Shown here: positions 61,640 through 64,000 of the stretch, one piece after another | Layout: the number at the start of each line of letters is the position of its first letter | Position numbering within the stretch: the first letter of the stretch is position 1 | Assembly (NCBI GenBank): GCA_021464245.1 | Contig: JADCRB010000025.1 | Coordinates: 5,368,331 to 5,432,330 of the forward strand | Source: Carallia brachiata | Taxonomy: Eukaryota > Streptophyta > Magnoliopsida > Malpighiales > Rhizophoraceae | Reading direction: 5' to 3' | Length of the DNA: 64,000 bases | Made by a program: the position numbers and the translations under genes | Notes under the pieces: generated by a model | Databases searched by the model: none | What the model saw: the letters and a program-made list of their open reading frames with translations, nothing else | What the model was told of the DNA's origin: nothing

Positions 61640-64000
61640 TATGATATAATTTTAAAGAAAAAATAAAAAAATAGACGGATTGACGGCAGTGCCACGTCAA
61701 TAGTTGAATGGGTATCAAGACAAAAATCACATAAGCAATCGGGTGGGTGCCAACAATATACTGCCCTTCTCCAAATTACAAATATTCCTGCCCCTAAATT
61801 TCCCTAAATTCCAAATTTTGCCATGACTCTACTAAGTACTAACTATTCTAACTACCGTCTAACTGTTTAACCCGTGGCCTTACAAGTGTCTCAATCCCGC
61901 TCTTATTCTTATACTTATCTTACCGTCACTAATTTCTATATCAGTGTCTCATAGCTCTAAAGATGGTTCCACTGCTGGAGGTGATATTCCCTGATTGGCC
62001 AGATTGTTAGGGATTTAAATCGCAATGGAGAGAGAAAATCCGAGAAGAATCAAAGAGACAAAATAGAAGAAAGAGTTGAAGCATAAGAGAAAAATAGTTA
62101 AATTTGTCAAGTTTAGAGGGATTTGTTACAATGTCATTGCGTTGTGCAATTCAATCCACTTCTTGAGAGAACACTAACAATTTATTTATTTTTTAAATTT
62201 AAACTTTTAATTTTGGATTTTTCATGATAAATTAATAACAAAATTAAGACTTTTAATCGCTTTTCATATCTTGTCGCTCTAACTTAGTGCAATTTTATTT
62301 TTCCACTTCTACTACAGATGACAATTTTTTTTTAATTCCAATTAACTTTATCATTAGACCTTATGATCGGTAACTAAGATAATATTACAATCGTTGGTTA
62401 TCATGTGCTGAATTTATTATTAATTATCAATATCTTATTTGAAAATGTGTAAGTGATGCTAATGGATGGAAGGGTCAAGTAATGAAATATACAATACATA
62501 GCAGAAAGCAATTAAATCACATCTCCTAGATTTTGGACATTGCTAATGGTTATCTTGAGCATCATTTTCACAAATTCCTACTGAATTTATTTGGTTAAAC
62601 TGTAGGAATTTTCACAAATTTCTTAAAAAAAAATAAATTTAATTTCTTAATGGAGACTAAAGATAGTTTGTACGTTTTTTCTGCGTGTAATTATCTTACA
62701 TATTTTTTTAAGCATTACTACGCAGTCACGTAATCTGTGATATGTGAAAGATACTCAATTAATTTAATAGTTTATCTGTTTTTTTTTCAAATTTAATACA
62801 TTTTTTACAATCCAACAGTTTAAATCTCCACGTGCAAGCTTTATTCCTACAATTATATGCCTATATAACTTTTCTCTCTCTTTTTTTTTTTAATTGAAAA
62901 GAAGTGCATCGCTATTATGTACATTATCATACCTATCAGTCGAGTTGAGAGTCATCTTATTGATGTACTCATTTAATCTCTCCTGTATGGAAAATCTTCT
63001 ACTTAAGTACTATTAGTATGCATTCCTTTGCACAATGTGGACTCTTTTTTGGTAGTAAATATGACAATCTGTTACCTGCTTAAGCTAATAGCTAGCCTTA
63101 TGCATTTGAAATAGAATTTTATAGAATGCAATATAATAGAGCGGAGCTTTCCAAAGAAAAGAGAATGTAATAGAGGGAACATCAATAAATCAAGATGACA
63201 TTAGGAAGACAAATTTTCATGCAGAATGCACTTTGCCTATACAAAGAACAAATATCTTTTAAATTAAGCACTTTTGCAGCTTCTCAACTATTTGCAAACG
63301 AATGTGGCCAGCTTCTCAACTATTTGTCGCATCTTGGAGATTTTATTGCTGTATGATATTAGCTAGCCTTGTGTGGTTTTGGCTGTTGCAGTTTTTTTGT
63401 TTGTCTTAAGCAAAGCAATTTTTGTTTGTACATCAATAAAATAAACCGTAAATTTTATAATATAAATTTTGCACAAAAAAAATTATACTATAGAAGTAAT
63501 TATCTTATTTTTATAAATCTTACACTTAATTTAAAATTAAAGTCTAAATATTTAATTTCTAAAATATTCTTAAAAGACAATGAAAAAAGTCATTATCGTC
63601 CTATTTGTACATCGACACGACGAACACTCCATTAAGTTAAAGATAACCATTGTATACACACAAAAACACATGCGCGGGTCCCATTTGTGTTTTGTTATTT
63701 TAGAGTGTAAATAACAATGACCCTAAATTAAAACAGCTTATTTCTATTTTTGGTTTAACACTTTATTAAGTTTTTATTACCCTAATAGAATAGGAGTCTT
63801 AGGAGGACAAAATAATCTGAGAATTTATTTGTAATATAATAAGTAAAGAATTTTTTATAATTATATTTATAAAATACATAATAAAATAAGAAAAATTACT
63901 TTTTTTTATATTTTATATTTTATTATTATTATTACATAAATTATAAAAATTATTTTGTGTCACCTATGATAGGGACGTTAACATTTATCCAATAGAATAA
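61640..64000. other. Intergenic AT-rich DNA to the window edge, no gene seen
   Basis: No frame here shows a motif or a plausible exon structure. The 88-codon plus-strand frame at 63369-63635 is Lys/Asn/Ile-rich, as expected from composition. Confidence 0.45.

Overview
The window is nuclear DNA of a flowering plant, most likely a eudicot. It is AT-rich, its genes have many short exons with GT-AG introns, and long intergenic stretches are full of small transposons. The proteins belong to plant families: a HAK/KUP potassium transporter, cullin-1, a DYW-type pentatricopeptide repeat (PPR) protein and an SNF4-type SnRK1 gamma subunit. I cannot name the species.

Layout. 0-12 kb: a minus-strand HAK/KUP locus. 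One copy with all seven exons lies at 5.26-9.08 kb. The promoter and first exon occur twice more, at the left edge (the start of a neighbouring gene that leaves the window) and alone at 11.24-11.39 kb. 12-23 kb: transposons (a 1.38-kb Mutator-like element, a SINE, a hAT element, a 1.09-kb solo LTR, a Harbinger-type element) and a decayed copy of the 5' end of the PPR gene. 23.8-30.9 kb: a plus-strand cullin-1 gene whose central exons are duplicated in tandem and whose frame is broken. 33.8-39.4 kb: a repeated block rich in TGCATGCA, then the second copy of the ~3-kb segment seen at 18.7-22.0 kb, leading into the PPR-DYW gene. 40.0-40.5 kb: the 3' end of a LINE with an RNase H domain. 44.8-50.7 kb: a plus-strand SNF4/KINbetagamma gene of 13 exons. 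50.7-64 kb: no recognisable host gene, but a fold-back Mutator-like element, a SINE, an F-box (DUF295) relic and a second hAT-like element.

The genes form no operon or cluster. They are ordinary single-copy or tandem plant genes: K+ transport, SCF ubiquitin ligase scaffold, organellar RNA editing and energy-sensing kinase. All four are frame-disrupted by small indels. These are mostly homopolymer-length changes in SNF4 and cullin, but not in HAK. Either the locus is decaying or the assembly carries uncorrected indels. The cullin also has two diverged exon blocks and many substitutions, so it is probably a real pseudogene.

I did not find a new multi-gene system. The strongest observations concern genome structure: insertions with exact target-site duplications, a paralogous empty site, a duplicated exon block with compensating indels, and a triplicated promoter plus first exon.
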